DNA of 64,000 nt from Pyrus communis (GCF_963583255.1 NC_084806.1:21308317-21372316); one strand, 5' to 3'. Counted from the stretch's first letter, positions 1-12,984 are shown. Program-made: numbers and translations. The notes: a model not told the origin generated them from the sequence alone.

Positions 1-1168
1 TGGCTAGGGGGTAATTTGAAATATATGTTTATACTTGCGTTTTGATTTGATTACTTCTAATTGCGTTTCATAAGTTGTGGATTCAATTTGTTTAACTATT
101 TGATTGATAACTTATTTATGTATGTTTATTAAGAGTGCACACTTAATTTTCATGCATGAGTATGACGCTAGAATATAAGTGAGTTTCACCTAATAGTTAC
201 GAACTTATATTCACAAGTAGTGGAGGTTGCTTATAAACAATCGCGTTAAATGAATTATTGGCAAGAGTATCATGCATTCATAGTTACAATTGCCTCGTCA
301 ATACTTATAATTTTCATAGAGCGTAATGATTCTTGCTTGTATCTCTATTATGCAATCATGTAGGGGACTTGTGGGGAATGTTTTGAATTGTTGTATGCGC
401 TAACCCATCCAATTCAATAACGTTAGGAAGATTTGAAGGTTAATTAGTGCATCACGGTTAACTTGGGGTGTTGAGAATTAATGATTTATTGAAATGCAAT
501 TGGAAATCATTTTATTATACAAGTGTAACATATGTGAAGATGAGCCCCTTAGCTAGCATTCATTCCATTCAATTCTATCACACATTCACATTTACATTTT
601 GCTTTTACTTACAATCTGTTCTTTTAATTTAATTTCGTCAAATCTAATTCCCCCTTGACTTTAATGTTCAAATTAGTTAGAAATTAATTTAGTTTGTGTT
701 TATGAGTGTTTTGATTCATTTTATTTCCCAATTTCGTCCAAATTCACCAAAGTGCTCAAAACTGCCCAGAAAGTGATTTTAAGGCAGTTTTGAGTGTTTT
801 GGGTGATGTTTGAGTCTTTTGGTTTGTTTTAGTGTTTCAAGCATTTAGTTTTACATTCTTTGAGTTAGTTTAGTGTTTTATATTGTGTTTTTACGTTCTT
901 GAGTCAAGTTATTACTTAAATTCGTCCAACATTGGGTTTAAGGTCAGAAACTGCCTAGTTAGTGTTTTTAGGCAGTTTTGAGTCTTTTGAACTTGTTTTG
1001 AGTCCTTTGAGTCTTTGTGAACGTTTTTAACTTTGTTTTTATGTTTTTGAGTCAAATCCAAGTGATTAACAATCCCTCCTAATCCCCGGTCCAGAACGAT
1101 CCCTACTTGCACCTATACTACAAATGATAAAAAGAGGGTTAATTTGTGTGCGTATAAATCTCGCATCA
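1..1168 (+). repeat. 3' part of a plus-strand LTR (element K)
   Basis: Matches the middle and 3' part of the family LTR (GGCTAGGGGG block, CATGCATGA/GACGCTAGAATATAAG block, U5 with TAATCCCCGG) and ends in CTCGCATCA. The 5' end lies outside the window. The next bases (ATAATCCCCC) resume the body of another LTR, so this is the right-hand LTR of an element inserted into LTR L; ATAAT is the likely right target duplication. No coding potential seen. Confidence 0.85.
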
Positions 1169-2174
1169 ATAATCCCCCAAACCTCACCTTAGACCTTGTG
1201 CTACAACAACGAGGAAGAGAAGAGGACCTAAACGTTCATACAATTCAAGTTTGAGTTGTTGGAATGTTTAGGTGATTCTTTGATTTCAATGTTTCATTTT
1301 AATTCTCTTTGTTTTGTACGTATAAGGAATGGAAGAGAAGAGTGCCTAAACGTTCATACAATTCAAGTTTGAGTTGTTGGAATGTTTAGGTGTTTCTTTG
1401 ATTTTAACGTAATGAGGAACTAAAACCCCCTTTAGCTAGGGGGTGATTCGAAATAAATGTTTATGCTTGCATTTTGATTTGATTACTTCTAATTGCGTTT
1501 CATAAGTTGTGAATTCAATTTGTTTAACCGTTTGACTGATAACTTATTTATGTATGTTATTGAGAATGCGCGCTTAATTTTCATCGCATTCATATTTACA
1601 TTCTGTCTAGTTTATTAAACTTGTTTCGTTATTTCAATTTTCGTCAAATTAAAATCCCCCTTTACTTTATTGTCTAATTTAGTTAGAAAGTGTCTTAGTT
1701 TATGTTTCTAAGTGTTTTGATTCAATTTATTACATAATTTCGTCCAAATTCACCAAAGTGCTCAAAACTGCCCAGAAAGTGTTTTTAAGGCAGTTTTGAG
1801 TGTTTTGGGTGATGTTTGAGTCTTTTGGTTTGTTTTAGTGTTTTAAAGTTTAGTTTTGCATTCTTTGAGTCTAGTATAGTGTTTTATATTGTTATTTTAC
1901 GTTTGAATCAAGCCATAATCTTAAATTCGTCCAACATTGGGTTTAAGGTCAGAAACTGCCTAGTTAGTGTTTTTAGGCAGTTTTGAGTCTTTTGAACTTG
2001 TTTTGAGTCCTTTGAGTCTTTGTGAACGTTTTTAACTTTGTTTTTATGTTTTTGAGTCAAATCCAAGTGATTAACAATCCCTCCTAATCCCCGGTCCAGA
2101 ACGATCCCTACTTATACTTATACTACAATTGTCAAAAAGAGGGTTTAATTTGTGTGCGTATAAATCTCGCATCA
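1169..2174 (+). repeat. Plus-strand LTR fragment (L), target of K
   Basis: Resumes within the family LTR just before the conserved CCAAACCTCACCTTAGACC block and runs to the terminal CGCATCA. It carries the tandemly duplicated module of about 115 bp (GAAGAGTGCCTAAACG...GTTTAGGTG, twice between 1,205 and 1,400). The right flank is minus-strand internal sequence, so L inserted into another element; AGTAA is its likely right target duplication. Confidence 0.8.
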
Positions 2175-2781
2175 AGTAACATGCCTTAGAGAATTCCTTC
2201 TATCCTTAATAGATTTGCACTCTATTTTCACTCAGATTTTCTAACTACACACCCTATACTAGTTATATGTGAGAGAATTGATGTAGATATAAAAACGAAT
2301 GCTCACATATATGTATCACAAAGAATGCAATTTCCGGAGTTAATAGGCATGTTTAGATATGATCTCATGAATAGAATGCTACTACTTAGATGCGAGAACT
2401 AGTGACACCATATGCTCATACCAAATTCAAACTCAACAAATTGAAACACATAACACTCAAGATAGAAGTTTAAGAGTTGCAACGGGGCTTGGGGTATTTG
2501 TTAACAAAGAAAGGATAGGGAAAACAAACGTTACTTCAAGCATTAGTAAGCAAAGTAATGAAATTAAGACTTAGAATTCACTTAGTTTGCAGAAATTAAC
2601 TTAAAAAACACAAGGGGAAGACTTTAAACAACTTCTTGGGGCCGAATTCAACTTTTTGGACCCTTTCTTCAACAAACAACACCTTGGAACTCTTTTTCTC
2701 ATGTTGTTCAACTCTTTTCATACTTTTTTTTTTTTTTTACGAATTTTTCTTTTCTTTTCTTTCTACTTCCCCCACACTTGG
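2175..2781 (-). mobile_element. Internal-region fragment of a minus-strand element
   Basis: Collinear with the 3' internal non-coding region of the family in reverse (AACATGCCTTAGAGAATT, AGATATGATCTCATGAATGG, a T-rich tract near 2,730, then CCCCCACACT). It has no plausible gene. It is cut on the right by a minus-strand LTR whose first bases read TGGTGCGAG. Confidence 0.75.
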
Positions 2782-4443
2782 TGGTGCGAGATTTATACGC
2801 GCACAAATTAAACCCTCTTTTTGTCAATTGTAGTATAAGTATAAGTAGGGATCGTTCTTAACCGGGGATTAGGAGGGATTGCAAATCACTTGGAAACTGA
2901 CTCAAAAACGTAAAATAAAGTTAAAAACGTTCACAAAGACTCAAAGGACTCAAAACAAGTTCAAAAGACTCAAAACTGCCTAAAAACACTAACTAGGCAG
3001 TTTTTGACCTTAAACAAATGTTGGACGAATTTAAGATTATGGTTTGATTCAAACGTAAAAACACAATATAAAACACTATACTAGACTCAAAGAATGCAAA
3101 ACTAAACTTTAAAACACTAAAACAAACCAAAAGACTCAAACATCACCCAAAACACTCAAAACAGCCTTAAAATCACTTTCTGGGCAGTTTTGAGCACTTT
3201 GGTGAATTTGGACGAATTTTGGGAAATAAATTGAATCAAAACACTTTAAAACATACTAAACAAAGTCTAAACACTAAAGAACAAGAAAGTAAAGGGGGGT
3301 TTTAAATTAACGAGAATTGAAATAACGAAAGAAGTTATAAACTAGACAGAATGTAAAGATGAATTTGATGGAATTGAATGGATGGGAACCTAGCTAAGGG
3401 GGTTCATCTCCATACATGTTATACTTGCATAATAAAATGATTTCCAATTGCATTTCAATAAACTATGATACTCAACACCCCAAGTTAACCGTGATGCACT
3501 AATTAACCTTCAAATCTTCCTAACGTTATTGAATTGGATGATGCATGCGACAATTCAAAACATTCCCCACAAGTCCTCAACATGAATGCATAGAAGAGGT
3601 ACAAGCAAGAATCATTACGCTCTATGAAAATTATAAGTGTTGACGAGGCATTCGTTACTATGATTGCATGAAACTTATGCCAAGAATTTGTTTAACGCGA
3701 TTGTTTATAAGCAACCTCCACTACTTGCGAATATAAGTTCGTAACTATTAGGTGAAACTCACTTATATTCTAGCGTCATATTCATGCATGAAAATTAAGC
3801 GCGCATTCTCAATAAACATACATAAATAAGTTATCAATCAAACGGTTAAACAAATTGAATCCACAACTTATGAAACGCAATTAGAAGTAATCAAATCAAA
3901 ATGCAAGCATAAACATATATTTCGAATTCCCCCCTAGCCAAGGGGGGTTTAGTTGAATTTAAACATTGAAATCAAAGAAACACCTAAACATTCCAACAAC
4001 TCAAACTTGAATTGTATGAACGTTTAGACACTCTTCTCTTCCATTCCTCATACGTACAAAACAAAGAGTATTGAAATTAAACATTGAAATCAAAGAAACA
4101 CCTAAACATTCCAACAACTCAAACTTGAATTGTATGAACGTTTAGGCACTCTTCTCTTCCTCTTCGTTGTAGCACAAGGTCTAAGGATAGTTTGATGGTG
4201 TGAATGGTTTGGGGAGTGGTTGGAGTGGCTGCAACGGAGGAGAAAAGTGTTTTGGTGGCTGCAATGAGGGTGTGGAGAGGTTTTGACGAATTTCTGGAAT
4301 ATGGAAGAGTGTATGAGAATGAATGCAATGGATGCTTATTTATAGGTGAAATGGGGGGAACATGACAGCTAGGAGGGAATGTGGCTGCATGTTTAAGGGG
4401 ACAATCTGAAAATGCATGTGAAAGCATGTGTTGGCTGCAATGA
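2782..4443 (-). repeat. Minus-strand LTR, truncated in U3
   Basis: Starts TGGTGCGAGATTTATACGC (family TGATGCGAG with one change) and follows the LTR in reverse through U5 and the GACGCTAG block into a U3 of the CATGCA-rich type. It stops abruptly at 4,443, where cargo-gene sequence begins, with at most 1-4 bp of shared sequence. Nearly identical to 8,972-10,632. Confidence 0.85.
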
Positions 4444-4444
4444 T

Positions 4445-5053
4445 AACGTATGGCGCCCTTCTTTCTTATCTTCTAACGGTCCTCTCACAGGTGAAGACTC
4501 AGTGATGCAGGACGCCACAACAGCTACAATAGTAGCTAGGAACCTCCTCACTCCAAAAGATAGTAGGCTGCTGTCAGGACGGTCCGATGAGTTGGCCGTT
4601 CAAGAGTCCCTCGCACTTAGTGTTCAGTGTGCGAGTTCTGTGTCCAACATGGGCCAACGCCTGCTTGCCCGCTCCCGTCAAGTGGAATCATTGATGGCAG
4701 AGGTGGAAAGTCTTAAACAGGAGATCAAACTGCTTAAGCATGAGAATAGAAGTTTGCATGTGCTTGCCAACAACTATTCGACGGGCATGAAGAGGAAGCT
4801 TGATGAACTGCAAGAGTCTGAAGGTCGGATTCAAAGTGACCGTCAAAGGTTTTCGTCTTTCCTCCAGAGGCACCTTTTTCCTGGATCATCCAGCGTTTGG
4901 CCAAGTATTGAGGCCTCGAATGCTCTATCTTCGATGCCTCTAGCTCCGATGCCTTCCGCTCCTATGTCTTCTGCCCCGATGCCTTCCGTCTCGATGCCTT
5001 CCGCTTCAAGAGTTTTGCCACGTAGTGGGTCTTTAAGTAAACAACCTTTGTGA
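4445..5053 (+). pseudogene. Cargo coiled-coil gene, 5'-truncated copy (element C)
   Basis: Codes for 202 residues from NVWRPSFLSS to a C-terminal SKQPL and stop, collinear with residues 24-225 of the intact copy at 55,095-55,772. The first 23 codons, the ATG and the promoter-like region are lost at the 4,443/4,444 junction; the upstream open frame is U3 sequence and not part of the gene. The frame is otherwise intact. The central part (QVESLMAEVESLKQEIKLL and following) looks like a coiled coil, and the tail repeats APMPS/SVMPS-type units. It lies on the strand opposite to its element. I know no biochemical function for this family, and this copy has no visible way to be expressed as the native protein. 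Confidence 0.8.
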
Positions 5054-5077
5054 AGCCTCGCCACTTTTATTTTTATT

Positions 5078-5108
<31 letters not shown>

Positions 5109-5325
5109 TTTTTTTTCAAAATGCATTGGGTTGCCTCCCAAGTAACGCTTTCTTTTACGTCTTGCAGCCGGACGAAGAACCCAATCACTCCAGGATATGT
5201 TTACGAATCGGATGAGAACTCCGAGTCATAAACTAGTACCTAGAACAAGAAACAAAACAACATTAAGAATCTGGAATAAAAACAAACGAAAATAAAACAA
5301 TCCAAGGGATTAGCAAATTTTCTAA

Positions 5326-5343
5326 TCCCCGGCAACGGCGCCA
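5326..5343 (-). other. Primer-binding site (tRNA-Asp type), element C
   Basis: Reverse complement is TGGCGCCGTTGCCGGGGA, complementary to the 3' end of plant tRNA-Asp, five bases inside the LTR end (spacer AAATT at 5,344-5,348). Confidence 0.9.
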
Positions 5344-5348
5344 AAATT

Positions 5349-7896
5349 TGATGCGAGATTTATACGCACACAAATTAAACCCTCTTTTCGTCAAATTGTA
5401 GTATATGTATAAGTAGGGATCGTTCTGGACCGGGGATTAGGAGGGATTGTTAATCACTTGGATTTGACTCAAAAAAAACGTAAAAACACAAAATAAATGT
5501 ATTTCTAACTAATCTAACACTTTAAAATAAATGGGGGATTGGTTTTGGACGAAATTAAACTAAAATAGAAACTTGGAAACAAAACAGATTGTACAAACGA
5601 AATTGATGGAATAGAATGAAGAAAAACTAGTTAGAGGGTTCCTTATCCACACATGAACATAAGCATATAATTTGACTCCCAGTTATGACTTCAACAAACG
5701 ATGAATGACAATGCTCCAAGTTAATTAGGTCCGCTTAAATTAACCTTCAGATTTCCCTAGATTCATTGGATTGAATGGGATACGCATTACAACCAAATTA
5801 TTCCTAATCAAAGTCTCTCACATGGAATACGCATGATAGAGACATTCAACAAAGATCATTAAGTTCAACGGAAATCATAAACATTGACTAGGCATTCATA
5901 ACTATGGAATACGCATGTTAATCCAACCTAGGGTTTACTAAACACAATCGTGACTAGCGATTTTTACTACTCATGAATATAAGTTCATAACGATTAGGTG
6001 AAATTCCCTTATATCCTAGCATCAAGTCTTAGGCATGCAAATTAAGTGTCGACCCTCAACCCACATACATAAACAAGTTCTTAATCAAAACAGAAAAGTA
6101 ACCCACATCTAAAGTTCATGAATTCATAAATCATAACCAACATATGTCCATGGCTTCAAATTCGCCTCTAACTAAAAAGAAATTAGTTTCACATGTTTAA
6201 CATAATTGAATAACAAGTTAAATTAAACATGAAAACAGAAACAAGAAAAGAAAGAACAAATGGATGGAAAGTTAGCTACGGGGTTCATCTCCACATATGT
6301 TATACTTGCATAATAAAACGATTTCCAATTGCATTTCAACAAATCATTAATTCTCAACGCCCCGGGTCAATTAGGTCCGCTTAAATTAACCGTCAAGTTT
6401 TCCTTAAGTTAATGAATTGGATGGGTTAGCGCAACGCAATTCACAACATTCTCCAAAAGTCCTTTACGTGAAAAGCACAATAAAGATACAATCAAAGATC
6501 ATTAAGCATCATGAAAACTTTAAGTGTTGACGAGGCATTCGTTACTATGGACTACGCATGAAACTTATGCCAAGAATTTATTTAACGCGATTGTTTATAA
6601 GCAACCTCCACTACTTGTGAATATAAGTTCGTAACTATTAGGTGAAACTCACTTATATTCTAGCGTCATATTGATGCATGAAAATTAAGCGCGCATTCTT
6701 AATAAACATTCATAAATAAGTTATCAATCAAACGGTTAAACAAATTGAACCACAACTTATGAAACGCAATTAGAATTAATCAAATCAAAATGCAAGCATA
6801 AACATATATTTCGAATCACCCCCTAGCTAAAGGGGGTTTAGTTTATTATAACTTTGAAATCAAAGAAATACCTAAACATTCCAACAACTCAAACTTGAAT
6901 TGTATGAACGTTTAGGCACTCTTCTCTTCCATTCCTCATACGTACAAACAAAGAGAATTGAATTTAAACATTGAAATCAAAGAAACACCTAAACATTCCA
7001 ACAACTCAAACTTGAATTGTATGAACGTTTAGGCACTCTTCTCTTCCTTGTTGTTGTAGCACAAGGTCTAAGGATAGTTTGATGGTGTGAATGGTTTGGG
7101 GAGTGGTGTTTGGATTAATAGGGAAATGGAAAAATGGTGTGTTGTGTATGAAATGAGATGTCCATGAATGAATGAATGCAAGGGTATTTATAGGAGTAGT
7201 GGAGGGAACATATGGCTATGTCATTTGTAGGTGAAGTAAGTGTGTGAGGTTGGTGAAGTAAGTGGAGGTTGTAGGTGAAGTAGGTGGATGTTGTAGGTGA
7301 AGTAGGTGGATGTTGTAGGTGAAGTATGTAGATGATTATGAGTGATAAGTGATAAGTGTATGATATGTTAAGTGATAAGTGAATGATTATGATAAGTGAT
7401 AAATGAATGTATGATATGATTAGTGGTGAATGATATGTGGTGAATGATAAGTGGTAAGTGATATGTGATAAGTGATATGTGGTGTGTGATAAGTGATATG
7501 TGATAAGTGATTGAGTGTATGATATGATAAGTGGTGAATGATATGTGATAAGTGATATGTGGTGTATGATATGTGATAGTGTGGAATGTTGGAATGTTAT
7601 GCACGGCTAAGGATAAAGGAAAGGTTTAAATGTCCTAAAACTAAAGGGAACAAGGTTCCAACACTTTGGTCTTTAATTTAGGTCTTCAATTTCGTCCAAC
7701 ACTTTGGCTTCAAGCATAAGCTATCCGTCCTTAGCCCAAAAGTGCTCCAAAAGTCTCCAAAATGCATCTTTTTGCTCCTTTAGCCCTTTGGACCTACAAA
7801 CACACGAAAATAGCTTAAAGTACTAAAATAACTAAAGAAACATAACGTAAATGCACGAGAACAAGCTATTTAAGTCGCATGAATATGCTCCTATCA
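5349..7896 (-). repeat. 5' LTR of element C, long variant (2,548 bp)
   Basis: TGATGCGAG...GCTCCTATCA, complete. It is about 600 bp longer than other LTRs because the mid-LTR module (TTAATTAGGTCCGCTTAAATT...GAATATAAGTTCATAACG) occurs twice in diverged form, near 5,630-6,170 and 6,270-6,780. U3 holds the 22-bp minisatellite and a long run of GATAAGTG/ATATGTG repeats (about 7,205-7,570). The same long variant appears in plus orientation at 58,780-61,225. Confidence 0.88.
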
Positions 7897-8022
7897 GTCG
7901 ACATATATAGAGATAATATCAAGTGGTGGTACTTTTTACCCTTGTCGACAAACGTTTTGATCCCGCAAATCCGGCTCTTTGAAATAGTGGCGCCTCTTCG
8001 ATCTTTGAATACGCCTCTTCGA
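7897..8022 (-). mobile_element. Internal fragment, cargo-promoter region
   Basis: 126 bp collinear with the region upstream of the cargo gene in other elements (GTCGACATATATAGAGATAA ... GCGCCTCTTCGAT). It ends at 8,022, where a plus LTR begins with a shared TTT. It is the target into which C inserted. Confidence 0.75.
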
Positions 8023-8363
8023 TTTAGTGTTTTAAAGTTTAGTTTTGCATTCTTTGAGTCTAGTATAGTGTTTTATATTGTTATTTTACGTTTGAATCAA
8101 GCCATAATCTTAAATTCGTCCAACATTGGGTTTAAGGTCAGAAACTGCCTAGTTAGTGTTTTTAGGCAGTTTTGAGTCTTTTGAACTTGTTTTGAGTCCT
8201 TTGAGTCTTTGTGAACGTTTTTAACTTTGTTTTTATGTTTTTGAGTCAAATCCAAGTGATTAACAATCCCTCCTAATCCCCGGTCCAGAACGATCCCTAC
8301 TTATACTTATACTACAATTGTCAAAAAGAGGGTTTAATTTGTGTGCGTATAAATCTCGCATCA
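8023..8363 (+). repeat. Plus LTR tail (second copy of 1,834-2,174)
   Basis: Identical in layout to the 3' end of LTR L and ends in CTCGCATCA followed by the same AGTAACATGCC flank. It is the start of a block of about 2.6 kb that repeats 1,834-4,443. Confidence 0.85.
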
Positions 8364-8971
8364 AGTAACATGCCTTAGAGAATTCCTTCTATCCTTAATA
8401 GATTTGCACTCTATTTTCACTCAGATTTTCTAACTACACACCCTATACTAGTTATATGTGAGAGAATTGATGTAGATATAAAAACGAATGCTCACATATA
8501 TGTATCACAAAGAATGCAATTTCCGGAGTTAATAGGCATGTTTAGATATGATCTCATGAATGGAATGCTACTACTTAGATGCGAGAACTAGTGACACCAT
8601 ATGCTCATACCAAATTCAAACTCAACAAATTGAAACACATAACACTCAAGATAGAAGTTTAAGAGTTGCAACGGGGCTTGGGGTATTTGTTAACAAAGAA
8701 AGGATAGGGAAAACAAACGTTACTTCAAGCATTAGTAAGCAAAGTAATGAAATTAAGACTTAGAATTCACTTAGTTTGCAGAAATTAACTTAAAAAACAC
8801 AAGGGGAAGACTTTAAACAACTTCTTGGGGCCGAATTCAACTTTTTGGACCCTTTCTTCAACAAACAACACCTTGGAACTCTTTTTCTCATGTTGTTCAA
8901 CTCTTTTCATACTTTTTTTTTTTTTTTTACGAATTTTTCTTTTCTTTTCTTTCTACTTCCCCCACACTTGG
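8364..8971 (-). mobile_element. Internal fragment (second copy of 2,175-2,781)
   Basis: Matches 2,175-2,781 except for isolated changes (for example ATAGAATGC versus ATGGAATGC near 8,559, one extra T in the T-tract). No gene seen. Confidence 0.8.
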
Positions 8972-11250
8972 TGGTGCGAGATTTATACGCGCACAAATTA
9001 AACCCTCTTTTTGTCAATTGTAGTATAAGTATAAGTAGGGATCGTTCTTAACCGGGGATTAGGAGGGATTGCAAATCACTTGGAAACTGACTCAAAAACG
9101 TAAAATAAAGTTAAAAACGTTCACAAAGACTCAAAGGACTCAAAACAAGTTCAAAAGACTCAAAACTGCCTAAAAACTCTAACTAGGCAGTTTTTGACCT
9201 TAAACAAATGTTGGACGAATTTAAGATTATGGTTTGATTCAAACGTAAAAACACAATATAAAACACTATACTAGACTCAAAGAATGCAAAACTAAACTTT
9301 AAAACACTAAAACAAACCAAAAGACTCAAACATCACCCAAAACACTCAAAACAGCCTTAAAATCACTTTCTGGGCAGTTTTGAGCACTTTGGTGAATTTG
9401 GACGAATTTTGGGAAATAAATTGAATCAAAACACTTTAAAACATACTAAACAAAGTCTAAACACTAAAGAACAAGAAAGTAAAGGGGGGTTTTAAATTAA
9501 CGAGAATTGAAATAACGAAAGAAGTTATAAACTAGACAGAATGTAAAGATGAATTTGATGGAATTGAATGGATGGGAACCTAGCTAAGGGGTTCATCTCC
9601 ATACATGTTATACTTGCATAATAAAATGATTTCCAATTGCATTTCAATAAACTATGATACTCAACACCCCAAGTTAACCGTGATGCACTAATTAACCTTC
9701 AAATCTTCCTAACGTTATTGAATTGGATGATGCATGCGACAATTCAAAACATTCCCCACAAGTCCTCAACATGAATGCATAGAAGAGGTACAAGCAAGAA
9801 TCATTACGCTCTATGAAAATTATAAGTGTTGACGAGGCATTCGTTACTATGATTGCATGAAACTTATGCCAAGAATTTGTTTAACGCGATTGTTTATACG
9901 CAACCTCCACTACTTGGGAATATAAGTTCGTAACTATTAGGTGAAACTCACTTATATTCTAGCGTCATATTCATGCATGAAAATTAAGCGCGCATTCTCA
10001 ATAAACATACATAAATAAGTTATCAATCAAACGGTTAAACAAATTGAATCCACAACTTATGAAACGCAATTAGAAGTAATCAAATCAAAATGCAAGCATA
10101 AACATATATTTCGAATTCCCCCCTAGCCAAGGGGGGTTTAGTTGAATTTAAACATTGAAATCAAAGAAACACCTAAACATTCCAACAACTCAAACTTGAA
10201 TTGTATGAACGTTTAGGCACTCTTCTCTTCCATTCCTCATACGTACAAAACAAAGAGTATTGAAATTAAACATTGAAATCAAAGAAACACCTAAACATTC
10301 CAACAACTCAAACTTGAATTGTATGAACGTTTAGGCACTCTTCTCTTCCTCTTCGTTGTAGCACAAGGTCTAAGGATAGTTTGATGGTGTGAATGGTTTG
10401 GGGAGTGGTTGGAGTGGCTGCAACGGAGGAGAAAAGTGTTTTGGTGGCTGCAATGAGGGTGTGGAGAGGTTTTGACGAATTTCTGGAATATGGAAGAGTG
10501 TATGAGAATGAATGCAATGGATGCTTATTGATAGGTGAAATGGGGGGAACATGACAGCTAGGAGGGAATGTGGCTGCATGTTTAAGGGGACAATCTGAAA
10601 ATGCATGTGAAAGCATGTGTTGGCTGCAATGATGAAATGGATGGGAGTGCATGTGGCTTAATTAATTAAAGGGAGTGCATGTGCAATGTTTTAAAGGATG
10701 GAATGCATGTGAATATGATGGAAATCTGATTTATTTGAAGATGCATGTGCAATGAAGTGGAATGACAGCTAGGTTATGATGATGAATGCATGTGGCTGAT
10801 TTAATTGAATAGGAAAGCATGTGGATTTAATGGTTTAAAGGGTGAATGCATGTGGATGCATGTGTTGATGAATGGGATTGTGGAGTGGCTGGAATGATGA
10901 AAGAATAAAGGGTGCATGTGGGTTAATTAATTAAAGGGAGTGCATGTGCAATGTTGTTGTTGGTGCAATGATGGAGGAACAAGTGCATGTGGCTGAAATG
11001 TGGAAGGTGTGTGGCTACTTCAAGTAGGAATCCTTGTGACATCAACTCTTCAATTTCGTCCATTCCTTTTGCTCCAAGTATAAGTTATCCCTTCCAAGTC
11101 CGATTTTGCTCCAAAATGCATCTTTTTGCTTCCTTAGCCACATGAACCTAAAAACACACGAAAATGGCTTAAACGCCAAAAACAACTATGAATTAACAAT
11201 ATAAATGCACGAAAACAAGCTAAGTAAGTCGCCTAAATATGCTCCTATCA
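8972..11250 (-). repeat. 3' LTR of minus element I (2,279 bp)
   Basis: Complete from TGGTGCGAG to GCTCCTATCA. Its U3 is the CATGCA-rich type (10,560-11,000), unlike the minisatellite U3 of A, C and D. It contains the duplicated module of about 115 bp (10,150-10,340). The right flank is the PPT of element I. Confidence 0.9.
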
Positions 11251-11254
11251 AATT

Positions 11255-11265
11255 CCCCCACACTT
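11255..11265 (-). other. Polypurine tract of element I
   Basis: CCCCCACACTT on the plus strand, AAGTGTGGGGG in element orientation, four bases from the LTR edge and preceded by the conserved GACTAGCAAAAGCT block. Confidence 0.8.
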
Positions 11266-12964
11266 AGCTTTTGCTAGTCCTCGAGCAAAACAAAACAAAA
11301 GAAACCAAAAACAAAACAAAACGAACAAAACACAACCTACACCTTCCAACAATCGTCTCAGGGATTTCCAATGCACATGACATGTTAAAAATCATTATTC
11401 CCACAGATTTTGGTTATCTTTACACTTAAGTACATACTTAATCATAGTCACCACATACTAATTCACAATTAAGCATTTAAAACTATATTTTGAATGTAGT
11501 AACATGCCTTAGAGAATTTGCTCAATTTCTTACAAGATATGCACTCAATTTTCACTCAGATTTTCTGACTACACACCCTAAACTAGTTATATGTGAGAAG
11601 ATTGATGTAAACATAAAAACGAACACTCACATATATGTATTTCAAAGGAAGCAATTTCTGGAGTTAATAAGCATGTTTAGATATGATCTCATGAATGGAA
11701 TGCTACTACTTAGATGCGAGAACCAGTGACACCATAAGCTCATATCAATTCGAAACTCCACATTTTGAAACACATAACACTCAAGATAGAAGTCAAAGGG
11801 TTGTAACGGGGCTAGGGTATTGGCTAACAATGAAAGGTGAAGGATAAACAAACATTCTTAAAGCAATAGTGAGCAAAGTATTGAATTAGGCACTTAGAAT
11901 TCCCTTAAGAACGCAGAAGTCAACTTTGAACACCCAAGGGAAAGTCACACAAAACTTAGGGCCATATTCAACTTTTTGGACCCTTTTTCAACCATCAACG
12001 CTCGTTCGTTCATTCTTACTTATTTTCACTCCTTTTTTTTTTCTTTTCTTCTTCTTTTTCTTTTGAATCTCAAAACATACATATAAACGTAAGAACAAAC
12101 TTTTACTCCCCCACACTCATTTTCTTGCATAATGTAACTCAAAAGGAATTCATTTAAGTCATGCTCACTATACTTTAAGAACAAGGGTATAGGAAAGTCC
12201 TACTCTAGGCTAGGTAAGGGGTGATGTGGGTTAACAAAGAATAAAGGCTAAACGAGGCTCAACGGGGTTAAAACTTACAACAAATATGAAATATGGGAAG
12301 TAAGGCTATTTGGTTATGGTGGCAACTACACAACTTCATCTTGATATATGTTATGCAATTCAATGTCATGCTTTGAATGAAACGGATATAAGTTCTAGCA
12401 TTTAGTTCTATCATGATACAATTGCATTCTAAGTAGCAACCAAGCAAGGAATAATGAGATCATGCAACAACTTTAGAAAACAAAGAATCACAGAAAATAA
12501 CTCTCCAAAGAAGGTAATGGCTCGAGTCTCACAGGGTTGTAGCGTATGTTTGAGTTCCTTCCTTCAAGCATGTTACAAAAACGAATTTTTCTTTTATGAT
12601 TGCATGTGAAGTCATACATTATAACCATAACCAAGCATATACCAAGAGTAAATCAAACTTTCATCCATGTTTATAACTCTCTTTAACAGTCATGCAATTA
12701 CAAACCAAATCCTTATCATTGTGTTGGAAGGTACCCTAAGACACAAACACACAAAAACGACTCAAAACACTCTTTTTAGGCTTTTTAAAACATGTTTTTC
12801 AAATTTTTATGTGATTTTCGGAGTTATAAAAACAAAACATGCTAAAACACTCTAAAACAACTTAAAAACACCTTAAAACAGCAAGGAACAACATTTGAAG
12901 TCATGGGTGATAAAATCCCACGAATTTGCATTAACAACATTAGTTACCCCACCACACTTAAATC

Positions 12965-12984
12965 AAACATTGTCCTCAATGTTT
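12965..12984 (-). other. Conserved hairpin AAACATTG-N4-CAATGTTT (element I)
   Basis: Perfect 8-bp arms with loop TCCT (AGGA in element orientation). In other copies a G-rich PPT-like tract follows; here it reads CCCCACCACACTTAAATC on the plus strand (12,946-12,964). Confidence 0.75.

Larger units (their letters stand above)
4444..7896 (-). mobile_element. Right part of minus-strand element C (cargo, PBS, 5' LTR)
   Basis: In element orientation: 5' LTR 5,349-7,896, PBS 5,326-5,343, a short leader without gag, the hairpin block TGGGTTGCCTCCCA at 5,127-5,140, an A/T-rich tract (5,064-5,117), then the antisense cargo gene truncated at 4,444. The 3' internal region and true 3' LTR are missing. 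The right flank GTCGA (7,897-7,901), where minus internal sequence resumes, is the likely target duplication. The leader layout matches element D. Confidence 0.8.
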
